A stretch of 64,000 bases of DNA from Clostridiaceae bacterium (GTDB lineage Bacteria > Bacillota_A > Clostridia > Clostridiales > Clostridiaceae). The notes under the pieces are model-generated. The model was not told where the DNA came from. It saw nothing but the letters and a program-made list of their open reading frames with translations, and did not search any database. A program made the translations under genes and the position numbers. This document shows positions 45,236 through 54,427 of the stretch, piece after piece (the stretch's first letter is position 1; every line of letters starts with the position of its first letter). Location: NCBI GenBank assembly GCA_029256485.1, contig JAQSXU010000001.1, positions 176,555-240,554 of the forward strand, written 5' to 3'.

Positions 45236-47020
45236 TTATATAAAAACTTTTTCGTTTTTATAGATTATTTCATCAAGTTCGTCTGCTGTAAGAGATTCTT
45301 TTTCTATTAATACATTAGCTATTTTTTCAAGAATGTGTTTATTCTTAGTTAATAAATCAACAGTTTCATTATAAAGTTCTAAAGAAAGTTTAGAAGCTTC
45401 ATCTAATACAGATTTATTATCAACACTCATTTGGGTAAGATTTAACATCCCGAATTTGTCATTCATTCCATATGTGGATATCATTTGCTTTATAATATTT
45501 GTTGCTTGCAATATATCATTTGAAGCTCCCGTAGTTATTAAGTCTTCATTTCCAAGTAATAATAACTCACCAACTCTACCTGCGTATCTAACCTTTACTT
45601 CGTTTTCTAATTCTGTCTTAGATAGTAGCCCCAATTTCTTTGGAGTTATAAAGGTAACACCACCAGCACCTGAAGTAGAAGGAATTATAGTTACTTTTTG
45701 TACTTCATTTTCCGTAATAAGTTTAGAACAAAGTGCATGTCCAGCCTCATGCCAAGAAATGAGTTTTATTTCTTCATCTTTTCTACTTCTATTTTTCTTT
45801 TTATCACCTTGCATAACAATTTTGTAATATGCGTCATCAATATCTTCTTGGTCAACTGCTTCTTTATTTTTTGTTACAGCAAGTATAGTCGCTTCATTGA
45901 GCAATGATTCAAGTCCTGCTCCTGAGAATCCAATAGTAAGCTTTGAAAGTTGTTCAAAATTTATCTCTGGTGAAAGCTTTTTATTTTTTGCATGTACTTT
46001 TAATATTTCTAATCTATCATTACTGTCTGGTAAATTAATAGCAATACGCTTATCAAATCTTCCTGGTCTTATTAAAGCTTCATCAAGGTTTTCAATTCGG
46101 TTCGTGGCCGCAATAACTAAGACACCTTTACTTTCATCAAAACCGTCAAGTTCTTTTAACAGGGCATTTATAGTTTGGTCTTTTTCGGAGTTTTGTCCTT
46201 CTCCTCTTTTTGTTCCAACAGCGTCTATTTCGTCAATAAATATAATACATGGAGATTTTTTTCTTGCATTGTCGAATAAGCTTCTAACTCTTTTTGCACC
46301 CATACCTACAAACATTTCAACAAAATCAGAACCGCTTATGCTGAAAAAAGGAACTTTTGCCTCTCCTGCGATAGCTTTTGCTGTTAAAGTTTTACCTGTT
46401 CCAGGAGGACCATAAAGAATTACGCCTTTTGGCATTTCAGCTCCCATATTAGTAAATTTTGTAGGGTTTTTAAGAAATTCCACAAGCTCAACCATTTCAG
46501 CTTTTGCTTCATTATTACCTGCAATATTATCAAAAGTTACATTCGGTATCTTTTCTTGAGCTTCTTCCATGTTTTTTTGTGAACCCATGTTTTGAGAATA
46601 TCTTTTAAACATATATAACATTAAAGCAACCATAACAACTGTTCTTAATGTATACCATATAAAATCTTCAACTTGATTAGCAGAAGAAGATATTTCCTCA
46701 ACCTTTACATTTTTTTCAAGTAAACTTCTTTTAAATCCCTCACTTTTAGGATTGTCAGTAATGTAAATATTTTCATTCTTGTCAAAGAATGTTATTTTCG
46801 GTGAACCTACATCAATTAAAACTTTTTCTACCGACTGAGAATTAACCATTTGCATAAATTCATTAAATGTTATTTCATTTATAGTATCTGTAGTAGCTTT
46901 TGATAAACTATTTCCTATAATCATAGAAATTAGTAATATTGTAATTATTACTACATACCAACCATTCTTTTTTAGCCATTTTAAAATTTTGTCATAATTA
47001 TCTTTCAATTTTTCCTCCAA
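45236..47020 (-). CDS. ftsH: FtsH membrane-bound AAA+ zinc metalloprotease
   Basis: Degrades membrane and regulatory proteins. The 594-residue protein has two membrane helices (21-38 and about 119-138), Walker A GPPGTGKT (204-211), Walker B FIDEID (261-266), an intact second region of homology (ATNRIENLDEALIRPGRFD) and the zinc motif HEAGH (424-428). All parts are present, though the sequence is clearly not a standard chromosomal copy. It has its own operator-type promoter. Its place on an accessory element suggests it remodels host or element proteins. Confidence 0.93.
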   Translation of the reverse strand: MEEKLKDNYDKILKWLKKNGWYVVIITILLISMIIGNSLSKATTDTINEITFNEFMQMVNSQSVEKVLIDVGSPKITFFDKNENIYITDNPKSEGFKRSLLEKNVKVEEISSSANQVEDFIWYTLRTVVMVALMLYMFKRYSQNMGSQKNMEEAQEKIPNVTFDNIAGNNEAKAEMVELVEFLKNPTKFTNMGAEMPKGVILYGPPGTGKTLTAKAIAGEAKVPFFSISGSDFVEMFVGMGAKRVRSLFDNARKKSPCIIFIDEIDAVGTKRGEGQNSEKDQTINALLKELDGFDESKGVLVIAATNRIENLDEALIRPGRFDKRIAINLPDSNDRLEILKVHAKNKKLSPEINFEQLSKLTIGFSGAGLESLLNEATILAVTKNKEAVDQEDIDDAYYKIVMQGDKKKNRSRKDEEIKLISWHEAGHALCSKLITENEVQKVTIIPSTSGAGGVTFITPKKLGLLSKTELENEVKVRYAGRVGELLLLGNEDLITTGASNDILQATNIIKQMISTYGMNDKFGMLNLTQMSVDNKSVLDEASKLSLELYNETVDLLTKNKHILEKIANVLIEKESLTADELDEIIYKNEKVFI

Positions 47021-47051
47021 TTCAATTATCTTTAATTTATTTGATAATAGT

Positions 47052-47081
47052 ATTATACACTATATCATTGACAATAGTCAA
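47052..47081 (-). promoter_or_regulatory. Promoter and operator of ftsH
   Basis: On the minus strand TTGACT (47081-47076), 18 bases, TATAAT (47057-47052). The palindrome TTGACAATAGTCAA (47068-47081) covers the -35, as at 18488 and 55938. Confidence 0.75.
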
Positions 47082-47120
47082 CATTAAATTATAACAACAT
47101 ATAGTATTTAGAAAAACAAA

Positions 47121-47153
47121 AAAATAAAAGCACTTACAAGTACTTTTATTTTT
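47121..47153. terminator. Bidirectional terminator
   Basis: AAAATAAAAGCACTT pairs with AAGTACTTTTATTTT, one G-U pair. Confidence 0.75.
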
Positions 47154-47157
47154 AATA

Positions 47158-47736
47158 TTATGCAACTTTTACTCTATATAATCTATCAAATTGTTCCTTC
47201 GTACAGCCATAATCAAATAAATAAAATTTTCCGTCTGAGTAACCCCATGAAGATAATTTTAAAACATCTCCCTCTAATAAATCATAACCATAAATTAAAG
47301 TGTAAATATCTCCATATAATTCACTATTTTCAACTTCATTAACTAATTTTTCAGGAACAATGTGCTTATATAAATATTTTTCTGTATAATATTTTTTAAT
47401 ATTATTAAAATGTTTTTTAAACCTTTTAATTTCTTTTTTATCTTCTTCTGAAATATTTTTCAGTTTGGTAAGCGGTGTTACTTTTTTCATTATAAGTATA
47501 TTATCATTTTTCGAAATGTCAAAAATAGGACATAATATGTCAACATGGTCGCTTAAATTAGTATATATGTCAAATTCAGTACTGTTTTGCATTTCGCCTT
47601 TACTATTATTTATAGCATATTTAATTACTATTTCTCCTGCATCAAAAACTTTTCTACTTGAACCTTTACCAATAAAAGGGTATAACTTAGAAATTTTGCT
47701 CAATTTTTGACTATATAATCCTTCGTAACTATTCAT
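47158..47736 (-). CDS. Degenerate protein-kinase-like protein, 192 aa
   Basis: Residues 23-31 (GKGSSRKVF) resemble a glycine loop, IVIKYA gives a lysine (K39), and the end has SSWGYSDGKFYLFDYG, close to the DFG region of kinases (DYG at 175-177). The catalytic HRD-type loop is not conventional (EGDVLKLSSWG). Similar short kinase-fold proteins occur in phages. Activity is uncertain. Confidence 0.5.
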   Translation of the reverse strand: MNSYEGLYSQKLSKISKLYPFIGKGSSRKVFDAGEIVIKYAINNSKGEMQNSTEFDIYTNLSDHVDILCPIFDISKNDNILIMKKVTPLTKLKNISEEDKKEIKRFKKHFNNIKKYYTEKYLYKHIVPEKLVNEVENSELYGDIYTLIYGYDLLEGDVLKLSSWGYSDGKFYLFDYGCTKEQFDRLYRVKVA

Positions 47737-47973
47737 AATCTTCTCCTATGTAAAATAATTTTAAAATCACCTTTTATATAAATATGTAATATTTTACTTT
47801 ATCAGGGTTGAAATTATTCGAACTGTAAGTGAATATGACGTGATTGCAAGATTATAAGATTACATTAATTTACATATCATAAAACATAACCTTATAAATA
47901 TGTTTGGTGACTTAATTGTTATCTATACAAGGTTAAATACTTTATATAGTAAAGAAATTTTGGAGGAAAGATT

Positions 47974-48189
47974 ATGGGTATCGTATTGAGAGGTATTGTA
48001 GATTTTGTAAGTCGTGCATTGTCAGGAGATAGAGATGTGTTGTTTGTTATAGAAGGAATTGTGCTCTTATTTGCAATTATCCTCATGGTATTTGTGTTTA
48101 AAACATTGGTTATTGATGGTATTTTAGTTCTGTTTGAAAGTATATCAGAATCAATAACAGAAGCTATGACTATCGAAATAGGATTATAA
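47974..48189 (+). CDS. Small single-pass membrane protein, 71 aa
   Basis: One strong membrane helix (about residues 26-46: VIEGIVLLFAIILMVFVF) and an acidic C-terminus. A TGGAGG site precedes the ATG. Function unknown. Confidence 0.6.
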   Translation: MGIVLRGIVDFVSRALSGDRDVLFVIEGIVLLFAIILMVFVFKTLVIDGILVLFESISESITEAMTIEIGL

Positions 48190-48207
48190 GAGAGAAGTAG
48201 GGAAGGT

Positions 48208-48232
48208 AAAAAAGGGCGTAAGCTCTTTTTTA
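48208..48232 (+). terminator. Terminator
   Basis: AAAAAAGGGC pairs with GCTCTTTTTT across GTAA. Confidence 0.75.
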
Positions 48233-48319
48233 ATACACTTATATTGGTTCTCGATTTTGTCTCATTTAAATAGCATATTGATATAAAAGCTTATTCTCAA
48301 ATTGCGTTACAAAATAAGT

Positions 48320-48350
48320 AAAAAAATAGAGGACAAAATTATCCTCTATG
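48320..48350 (-). terminator. Terminator of the 58-aa minus gene
   Basis: ATAGAGGA pairs with TCCTCTAT; on the minus strand a T7 run follows. Confidence 0.75.
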
Positions 48351-48378
48351 AGCCTTATATGACGAACTAAAGTTTAGT

Positions 48379-48555
48379 TTAATTGCTTATTTGCCATGTT
48401 AATATATTATTAATAGGTACAAATGTTCCTTTACCTTTTTCATCATAAAGAGTTTCATAATAAAGCTTATCCATACCCTGAGTATGGTCTTGCCATACTA
48501 TTTGTACATGTATATTGTTTACAGTTCTGTCTTTGAACATGATTGTTAGTTTCAT
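48379..48555 (-). CDS. Small hypothetical protein, 58 aa
   Basis: MKLTIMFKDRTVNNIHVQIV begins a short beta-rich ORF with an AGGGGAA site before the ATG and its own terminator. No family is recognised. Confidence 0.55.
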   Translation of the reverse strand: MKLTIMFKDRTVNNIHVQIVWQDHTQGMDKLYYETLYDEKGKGTFVPINNILTWQISN

Positions 48556-48895
48556 ATAATTCCCCTTTCTTAACTACCTTAATATTAATTGATTTGCCTG
48601 TTAAAATTGTTCTATGCGAACAACAATATTTTTATTTACACTATATCATATACATTTGTGTTTTTCGTTATAACCGAGACAGTAGCCAGATTTAATGCAT
48701 TTATTATATATAGTTACAACAAGAAAAGCTAAAAATCAGAATATCAATATTTTAATTTCACCCATAAAACATTACCATATTCTTGAATTCAGAATATGGT
48801 AATGTTTTAATTAAATGGTTATGGTAGAAATAATTTATGTTTTCTTAATAACTTTAATATAATAATTATATATCAAAATAATGGAGGCGTTTTAA
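48556..48895. other. Spacer with 18-bp perfect hairpin
   Basis: No ORF with a ribosome site. An inverted repeat at 48766-48783 and 48791-48808 (AAAACATTACCATATTCT and its complement) has a 7-base loop that includes GAATTC. It lacks a long T tail. It may be a terminator working both ways or a structured site. Confidence 0.55.
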
Positions 48896-49210
48896 ATGGA
48901 ACAAATGAAAGATATCAATGAATTAGGAAATATTTTAGAAAATAATAAAGTATCAGTAGTATTCTTTTCAGCAGAATGGTGTCATAATTGCAAAGCTTTA
49001 GAACCTACAAAAGAAGAACTTATATCAGAAATGAAAGATAAAGTTGCTTTTGCACAAGTTGGAGCTGATACAACACCAGATATTTGTAAAAAATACAGAG
49101 TTATGGGACTTCCTACTACTTTAATTTTTAAAGACGGAGAAATGAAAGAGTCAATAGTTGGTATAAAAACAAAGGAATTTTTTACTGATAAAATTTCTGA
49201 ACAATTCTAA
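48896..49210 (+). CDS. trxA: Thioredoxin
   Basis: The 104-residue protein has the active site WCHNC (C29, C32) and the cis-proline segment GLPTTLIF. The intervening residues HN differ from the usual GP, which shifts redox potential in related proteins. It reduces disulfides in the cytoplasm. A TGGAGG site precedes the ATG. It is monocistronic with a perfect terminator, just upstream of the CBASS pair. Confidence 0.9.
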   Translation: MEQMKDINELGNILENNKVSVVFFSAEWCHNCKALEPTKEELISEMKDKVAFAQVGADTTPDICKKYRVMGLPTTLIFKDGEMKESIVGIKTKEFFTDKISEQF

Positions 49211-49271
49211 AATTTACTTAAAAGGTAGCTTAAAAAGAGAGAATATGATTAACTTTAACGAGGTAACAAAA

Positions 49272-49303
49272 AAAGCATGTAATTTTATAAAATTACATGC
49301 TTT
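49272..49303. terminator. Palindromic terminator after thioredoxin
   Basis: AAAGCATGTAATTT and AAATTACATGCTTT form a near-continuous palindrome. Confidence 0.8.
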
Positions 49304-49646
49304 AAATTTATATTACTTTGTATAATATAATTTGAATTAGATAACCAAAAGTAATTTCCTTTTAGTAGAATTTGTGGTATAATGTAGAAAAGTGCAAACC
49401 AATCTAATGTATTATCTGAAATAGTTCTTCTGATAATTGCAGAATATTATTTTTTAAATATTATTTTAATTTTACACTTTTACCATTAAATGAATAAAAT
49501 AATCGCATAGATAAAAAAATAATATACTTATGGCATATTTATATAAATTAGAAAAATATCATGGAGATAAGATATAACAAAAAATTAAAATGTAATTGGG
49601 TGGCACACTATTACTTTGAATTTTTAAATCTAAAGGAGGTAGTCTA
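49304..49646 (+). promoter_or_regulatory. Long leader upstream of the CBASS pair
   Basis: No ORF. A TATAAT at about 49378 lies early in the region. AAAAGTG (49388-49394) could pair with CACTTTT (49475-49481), enclosing a smaller stem. The transcript would have a leader of roughly 250 bases, unusually long for this window. Confidence 0.35.
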
Positions 49647-50744
49647 ATGAATTATAATACAATAACTATTGTATTATTGGTAACTATTATAATATTTTTA
49701 GTATTGAAATTAAAGAATATTAGTAAAGGACAAACACCAGGGCTATTTTTTATAGCTTTGGGTGGAGGATTAATTTCTTCTTCATTTCCAAGTTTAAGTG
49801 ATAGAATAATAAATTTGGGAGAAAAAATTTTAGTTAGCAATAGTATACCAAATTTAAATGATACAAATTATACATCACTTATTAGTGGTTTTATATTAAT
49901 TGTTATAGGAATTTATTATAATCAAAATGTAAAGGACAGATTTTTTTTACTTAATATACTAAGCAAAGATAGAAGATTAATAAATGATAAGAATACGATA
50001 AAAGAACTAAACGTATCCGATTTTAAATTAAAAGAATGTCAAATTGACGTAGTGACGATGTTTAATGATGCAAATAATATGACACAAAGTTCATGTAAAT
50101 ATATAGCTGAAGAAATAGAAGAAAAAACTAAGGACTTTATTAGTCAAAGCAATGATTTTAAAAAAGCTTTTACAGGCATGTTTTCAATCCCTTTTACTAT
50201 CTTGGCAGGTACTTATTTATCTGCAACTGGAATAGATGAATACTTTGAATATAATCGCAACAAGAATAAGTATTATTCTCTAAAAGTAAAAAAATGGAGT
50301 ATAAAAAAAGGAGGGTATCCATGTTTAAATATAACTACACAAAATACTAATGTTCAATCATCAGAAGTAATAGTTGCTATATCCATAACTAAGAATGTAA
50401 CTGATGGAGATTTGATACAGTTTGGAAATAAAGATTCCATAAAAATAGAGCTTCAATCCACAGGTGATAATGTAATAGAATATAGAGAGCAATTAGATGG
50501 TTATACAAAGCTAATAGTTGATACTATTGAGAATTTAAAGGCAACCTATTCCAATTTAGAAACAGTTCATTTGGTAGGGGCAATTCCAAGTTGTTTATCT
50601 ATTGAATTGGGCAGAAGGATAAGTCTAAATAGGAATAGGTTGCCACAAATAATAAGTTATCATTTTAAGTATGGGAATACACCAAAATACAGTTTTGGAT
50701 TAGTAGTTACTGAGAAAGATAAAGGAAAACTAATTGAAGTATAG
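49647..50744 (+). CDS. cap14: CBASS effector, transmembrane-SAVED (Cap14-like)
   Basis: Binds the cyclic nucleotide made by the adjacent synthase and disrupts the membrane, causing abortive death of phage-infected cells. The 365-residue protein has N-terminal membrane segments (3-22 and a hydrophobic stretch near 75-92; a weaker one near 31-46). A linker follows, then a SAVED-type sensor domain in the C-terminal half: VIVAISITKNV, IVDTIENLKATYSNLETVHL and IPSCLSIELGRRI. The TM-SAVED plan is that of Cap14. It lies 16 bases before the CD-NTase. An AAAGGAGG site precedes the ATG. Confidence 0.8.
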   Translation: MNYNTITIVLLVTIIIFLVLKLKNISKGQTPGLFFIALGGGLISSSFPSLSDRIINLGEKILVSNSIPNLNDTNYTSLISGFILIVIGIYYNQNVKDRFFLLNILSKDRRLINDKNTIKELNVSDFKLKECQIDVVTMFNDANNMTQSSCKYIAEEIEEKTKDFISQSNDFKKAFTGMFSIPFTILAGTYLSATGIDEYFEYNRNKNKYYSLKVKKWSIKKGGYPCLNITTQNTNVQSSEVIVAISITKNVTDGDLIQFGNKDSIKIELQSTGDNVIEYREQLDGYTKLIVDTIENLKATYSNLETVHLVGAIPSCLSIELGRRISLNRNRLPQIISYHFKYGNTPKYSFGLVVTEKDKGKLIEV

Positions 50745-50760
50745 GGGGACTTGAGAATTC

Positions 50761-52179
50761 ATGTATGATTTATCATTAGATTTTAAGAAATTTTATTATA
50801 ATAAAGTTGTATTACCCAAAGAAGAGAAAAACAATCTCAGGGAAAAGAAAAAACTAAATATTCAAAGACTTAGAGATGGTCTTGACGAATACAATGCCCA
50901 AAATAAAACAAATTATAAAATTGCAGAAACATTAGAGCAAGGTAGCGTAGCGATGTCAACAGTAACTCAAAATGAAGAAAATGACTATGATATTGATATT
51001 GCTATTGTATTTGATGATACAAATTTAGATGGATTAGGACACATTGCTGTTAAAAATGTAATAGTGGATGCACTAAAAAGAAAATGCATATGTTTTAAAA
51101 CTCCACCAGAGGCAAAAACTAATTGTGTAAGAATAGTATATTCAGATAATTACCATATAGATTTTGCTATATATAGAAGAACGAAGAATGACGATGACAG
51201 TTATAGCTACGAACATGCAGGAGGTAGTGCGTGGAGAGCAAGAGACCCAAGAGCAATTAACAATTGGTTTAAAGATGAAATAAAAATTCATGGTGAAAAA
51301 TTAAGACAATCAATAAGACTTTCAAAGATGTTTTGCAAATCAAGAAGTAATTGGGAGATGCCAGGAGGATTAATTCAATCTGTATTAAATGATGAAAAGA
51401 TTCAGAATTATGATAGGATAGATGAAATGTTCTATTATACAATGAAAGAAGTGTTGGAACGATTAGAAAATGATATAGAAGTTTATAATCCTACAAATAC
51501 TGACCAAACACTGTTGTTAAAAAGTTCAGATAGAGATAAAATGAATAACTTAACTAATAGACTTAAAACTTATTTAAGTAAATTAGATATTTTATTTGAT
51601 GATAAATGTACTCTAAAAAAAGCTATTGAAGCATGGTATGAATTTTTTCAACATGATTTTTGGACTTATGATGAAGAAAATGAAAAAAGAGCTTATGCTT
51701 TAGCTGAATCTTGTAATTTGAAAAAATCTTCTAATGTAGATTTAATTGAATTTGATGATACAGAAGAATTTATCAGAAACATAATGCCTGTAGAAGATAA
51801 ATATTCTATAAAACTTGACTGTAGAGTCAAAGAATTTGAAGTTAAAAACAACAAAATAATTATTAAGCAAATAACAAAGTTATCAACGTTAAATAATTTA
51901 GGTAAAAAAATTTCATTAGGAAGAAAGTTGGAATTTTATTTAGATATTAATAGAGTGCCATACCCTTATGAAGTTTATTGGAAAGTAAAAAATAATGGAT
52001 ATGAGGCTGAAAAACTTAATTGTATTCGAGGTCAAATATTTAAAAATCCAAAAGCACCTTATGACATTTTAGAAGAGGAAAGTAGCTTTTGGGGCAACCA
52101 TTATGTAGAATGTTATATTGTAAAAAATGGTATATGTGTAGCAAAAGATAGAGTTGAAGTGCCTATTGCAATTTATTAG
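50761..52179 (+). CDS. CBASS CD-NTase (cGAS/DncV-like nucleotidyltransferase)
   Basis: Makes a cyclic oligonucleotide alarm signal. The 472-residue protein has the pol-beta motif G61-S62 and the metal-binding acids D77 and D79 (DYDIDIAIVF), with the third acid D134 (YHIDFAIYRR). The C-terminal 130 residues match the AGS-C sensor domain: EVYWKVKNNGYEAE, IRGQIF and WGNHYVECYIV. No Cap2/Cap3 (E1/E2/JAB) or HORMA/TRIP13 genes follow, so this is a minimal type I CBASS. The nucleotide product cannot be read from sequence. Confidence 0.9.
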   Translation: MYDLSLDFKKFYYNKVVLPKEEKNNLREKKKLNIQRLRDGLDEYNAQNKTNYKIAETLEQGSVAMSTVTQNEENDYDIDIAIVFDDTNLDGLGHIAVKNVIVDALKRKCICFKTPPEAKTNCVRIVYSDNYHIDFAIYRRTKNDDDSYSYEHAGGSAWRARDPRAINNWFKDEIKIHGEKLRQSIRLSKMFCKSRSNWEMPGGLIQSVLNDEKIQNYDRIDEMFYYTMKEVLERLENDIEVYNPTNTDQTLLLKSSDRDKMNNLTNRLKTYLSKLDILFDDKCTLKKAIEAWYEFFQHDFWTYDEENEKRAYALAESCNLKKSSNVDLIEFDDTEEFIRNIMPVEDKYSIKLDCRVKEFEVKNNKIIIKQITKLSTLNNLGKKISLGRKLEFYLDINRVPYPYEVYWKVKNNGYEAEKLNCIRGQIFKNPKAPYDILEEESSFWGNHYVECYIVKNGICVAKDRVEVPIAIY

Positions 52180-52201
52180 CACTTAAAAGTAAATAATAAA
52201 G

Positions 52202-52240
52202 AAAGACTTGTTAATTTAGTTATAACAGGTCTTTTTTATT
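52202..52240. terminator. Terminator between CD-NTase and convergent nucleotidase
   Basis: AAAGACTTGTTA pairs with TAACAGGTCTTT, followed by T. Confidence 0.75.
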
Positions 52241-52250
52241 TAATATTAAA

Positions 52251-52928
52251 TTAGTTGTTACTGTTATACTCATATGAAAGTATATCCCTTTTAAAAATTT
52301 TGCCGATAAAAGAATACATTTTTGTAAAAATACTTTCTTTTTCTGGTTGACTTGCAACTTCACAAACAAATTCATAAAATTCTTTCCAATCGTGAATACG
52401 CTTATTATCTTCTAAATGCAAGTATTTTTCAGACAACATACGATTCCATGGTTGGTCAAATATTGTTGGATATTTACTTTTTGAAACCACAATATTATGA
52501 AGACCATCATCTAATGCAATATCTGCAAATAATAAGTCTTTTCTTGATATTGGAATAATATTTTCCTCTGGAATAGTAGGATAACATTCTTTTATACATT
52601 CAATTTTATCAAGAATTGCACATACTGGGGAAGCAGTTGCTACAACAATATCATGTCCATCTTCAATTAATTTTGCAACATAATATTGAGAATCTGGCAA
52701 TGGTTCTAAGTTTCTAAAGAACCCTTTTTCATTAAAATATTTATTCATATCAGTTCCTGGAAGTTGTACCTTTTTAAGATTTCCTGCTAAAATGTTTTCA
52801 TATTTAATATCAGTACCATATTCTTTGTTGTACTTTTCTAATACTTTTTTCATGCAATCTAAAAGAACGCCATCGCTATCAAGTATTATATGTAACTTTT
52901 TAAAATTCTTTTTATTTTTTAAAAACAT
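52251..52928 (-). CDS. HAD-family 5'(3')-deoxyribonucleotidase
   Basis: Removes phosphate from (deoxy)nucleoside monophosphates. The 225-residue protein has HAD motif I ILDSDGVLLD (D17, D19), a DIVVATASP motif II region, a conserved lysine (RKDLL) and an acidic motif (IALDDGLHN). The pattern fits NT5C-type enzymes often carried by phages. It could balance deoxynucleotide pools together with ThyA. Confidence 0.8.
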   Translation of the reverse strand: MFLKNKKNFKKLHIILDSDGVLLDCMKKVLEKYNKEYGTDIKYENILAGNLKKVQLPGTDMNKYFNEKGFFRNLEPLPDSQYYVAKLIEDGHDIVVATASPVCAILDKIECIKECYPTIPEENIIPISRKDLLFADIALDDGLHNIVVSKSKYPTIFDQPWNRMLSEKYLHLEDNKRIHDWKEFYEFVCEVASQPEKESIFTKMYSFIGKIFKRDILSYEYNSNN

Positions 52929-53265
52929 AACTTCATACTCCTAATTAATTTATTTATTTAAAATGCCTTGGTTGTAAATTTGTATATTATACTTGAAGTT
53001 TAATTAAAAAATTCAAATACTAAGAAGCTTTAATTTATTGACGAATCCAGTTTACTAACAAATTCTATACAGACAATAGACGACTAACAAAAGTAATTAT
53101 ACTATAAACAATAAAATTTGTAAATATAGAATTTAAGTTTAACAAGGAATTAAAAAGCAATGAAACAACTAAAATATAAGAGTACATTTTAAACAAGGAA
53201 TATAATATATATATTAGCTGGTTAGAAATAATAAAGTTAGGATTATCATAAGGGAGAGTGATACT
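52929..53265. other. Divergent non-coding spacer, 337 bases
   Basis: AT-rich with no supported ORF. ATACTATAAACAATAAAA near 53100 resembles a decayed copy of the TTGACTATAAACAA half-site. No strong hairpin is seen. Confidence 0.4.
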
Positions 53266-54282
53266 ATGAAACAATTAATTTTTTGTGACCTTGAATTAAC
53301 ACAAGGTTTAAAGCATCAAAGATATTTTAGTCCCGAAGTAATCCAGATAGGTGCAACTAAAGTAGATAAGGATTTTAAAGAAATAAGTAGATTTAATAGA
53401 TATGTTAAGCCTATTAGAAATCCATATTTAAATGAGTATCTTATGGCTAAAACGGGTATAAGTCAATATGTAATAAATCACGCAGACACTTTAAATATAG
53501 TTTTAAAAGAATTTGAAGATTGGATAGGAGATATAAATAATACTTCCTTTATCTTTTGGGGTAAGGAAGATGTTAAAGTTCTTGGAGATGAAATTAGAGA
53601 TAAAGGTTATAATGGCAATCTTTCTATCAATAAGTATTTTAACTTCCAAAGTTATCTTCAAAGTAAACTTGCAAGACCGATTTCTTTAAAAAATGGATTA
53701 GAAACTTTTAAAATACCAGTTGAAGGAACATTGCATGATGCATTATGGGATGCTATTAATATGAAAAATTTATATATTCAGACAATAATAGCTACTGATA
53801 GTGTAAATAAACTATGGTTTGAGGGAAAAATTGTTTTTATTATTAAGCAATTTGAAGAAATAATTGAATATTTGAATAGCACAAATAATGTCTTTAGTAT
53901 TGAAATAAAAAATCTAACTATCTTCATTAATAAATGCAGGTTACTACTTGAACTTATTAATAATTTCTCAGACGAAGAGAGAGAAGTAAAACTTAATTCG
54001 TTAAGAAAAGAGATTGAATTTTTGACAAATGAGATGGAAGAATTAATAATATCTCAATTTAGAAAAGACACTATGGCTTTTCAGTTTGCAGTAATTAAAA
54101 AACAAATACCTAAAAACTTCGAAAACAAAGGACAAATGGTACAGCAGTGGAGCATTATATCAAAAAAATATAAATATTTTTCTCAAAAGCGTTCAGGGAC
54201 TTACGCAACTCACTTTTATAGGGTAAGAGACATGTATAAGAGAGTGGGAGATGGTGTTTATTCATTATGTAGACAAAATTAA
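53266..54282 (+). CDS. DEDDh 3'-5' exonuclease with C-terminal extension
   Basis: The 338-residue protein has the exonuclease motifs FCDLELT (D8, E10), FWGKEDVKVL (D102) and GTLHDALWDAINM (H157, D162), which complete a DEDDh site. The remaining 160 residues are helical and charged, perhaps for substrate binding. The exonuclease part resembles KapD/ERI-type enzymes acting on RNA or DNA ends. A GGGAG site precedes the ATG. Confidence 0.85.
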   Translation: MKQLIFCDLELTQGLKHQRYFSPEVIQIGATKVDKDFKEISRFNRYVKPIRNPYLNEYLMAKTGISQYVINHADTLNIVLKEFEDWIGDINNTSFIFWGKEDVKVLGDEIRDKGYNGNLSINKYFNFQSYLQSKLARPISLKNGLETFKIPVEGTLHDALWDAINMKNLYIQTIIATDSVNKLWFEGKIVFIIKQFEEIIEYLNSTNNVFSIEIKNLTIFINKCRLLLELINNFSDEEREVKLNSLRKEIEFLTNEMEELIISQFRKDTMAFQFAVIKKQIPKNFENKGQMVQQWSIISKKYKYFSQKRSGTYATHFYRVRDMYKRVGDGVYSLCRQN

Positions 54283-54304
54283 GATATTTATGCTTAGTAA
54301 AAAT

Positions 54305-54336
54305 AGAAAACATATATAATTTTATATATGTTTTCT
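54305..54336 (+). terminator. Palindromic terminator
   Basis: AGAAAACATATATAA pairs with TTATATATGTTTTCT. Confidence 0.75.
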
Positions 54337-54427
54337 GATATTACAAAACTTAAATACTTTGCAAAATATAAAAATGGTGTATAATATAAATATATGTATC
54401 AAAAATACATATAAAAAGGAGGTTTAA

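Noticed and set aside
45456..46415. Several plus-strand frames opposite ftsH
   Set aside because: Serine- and phenylalanine-rich antisense frames typical of AT-rich coding DNA.
53065..53274. Minus-strand 69-codon frame upstream of the exonuclease
   Set aside because: Overlaps the exonuclease start region and lacks a ribosome site; reads as promoter DNA.
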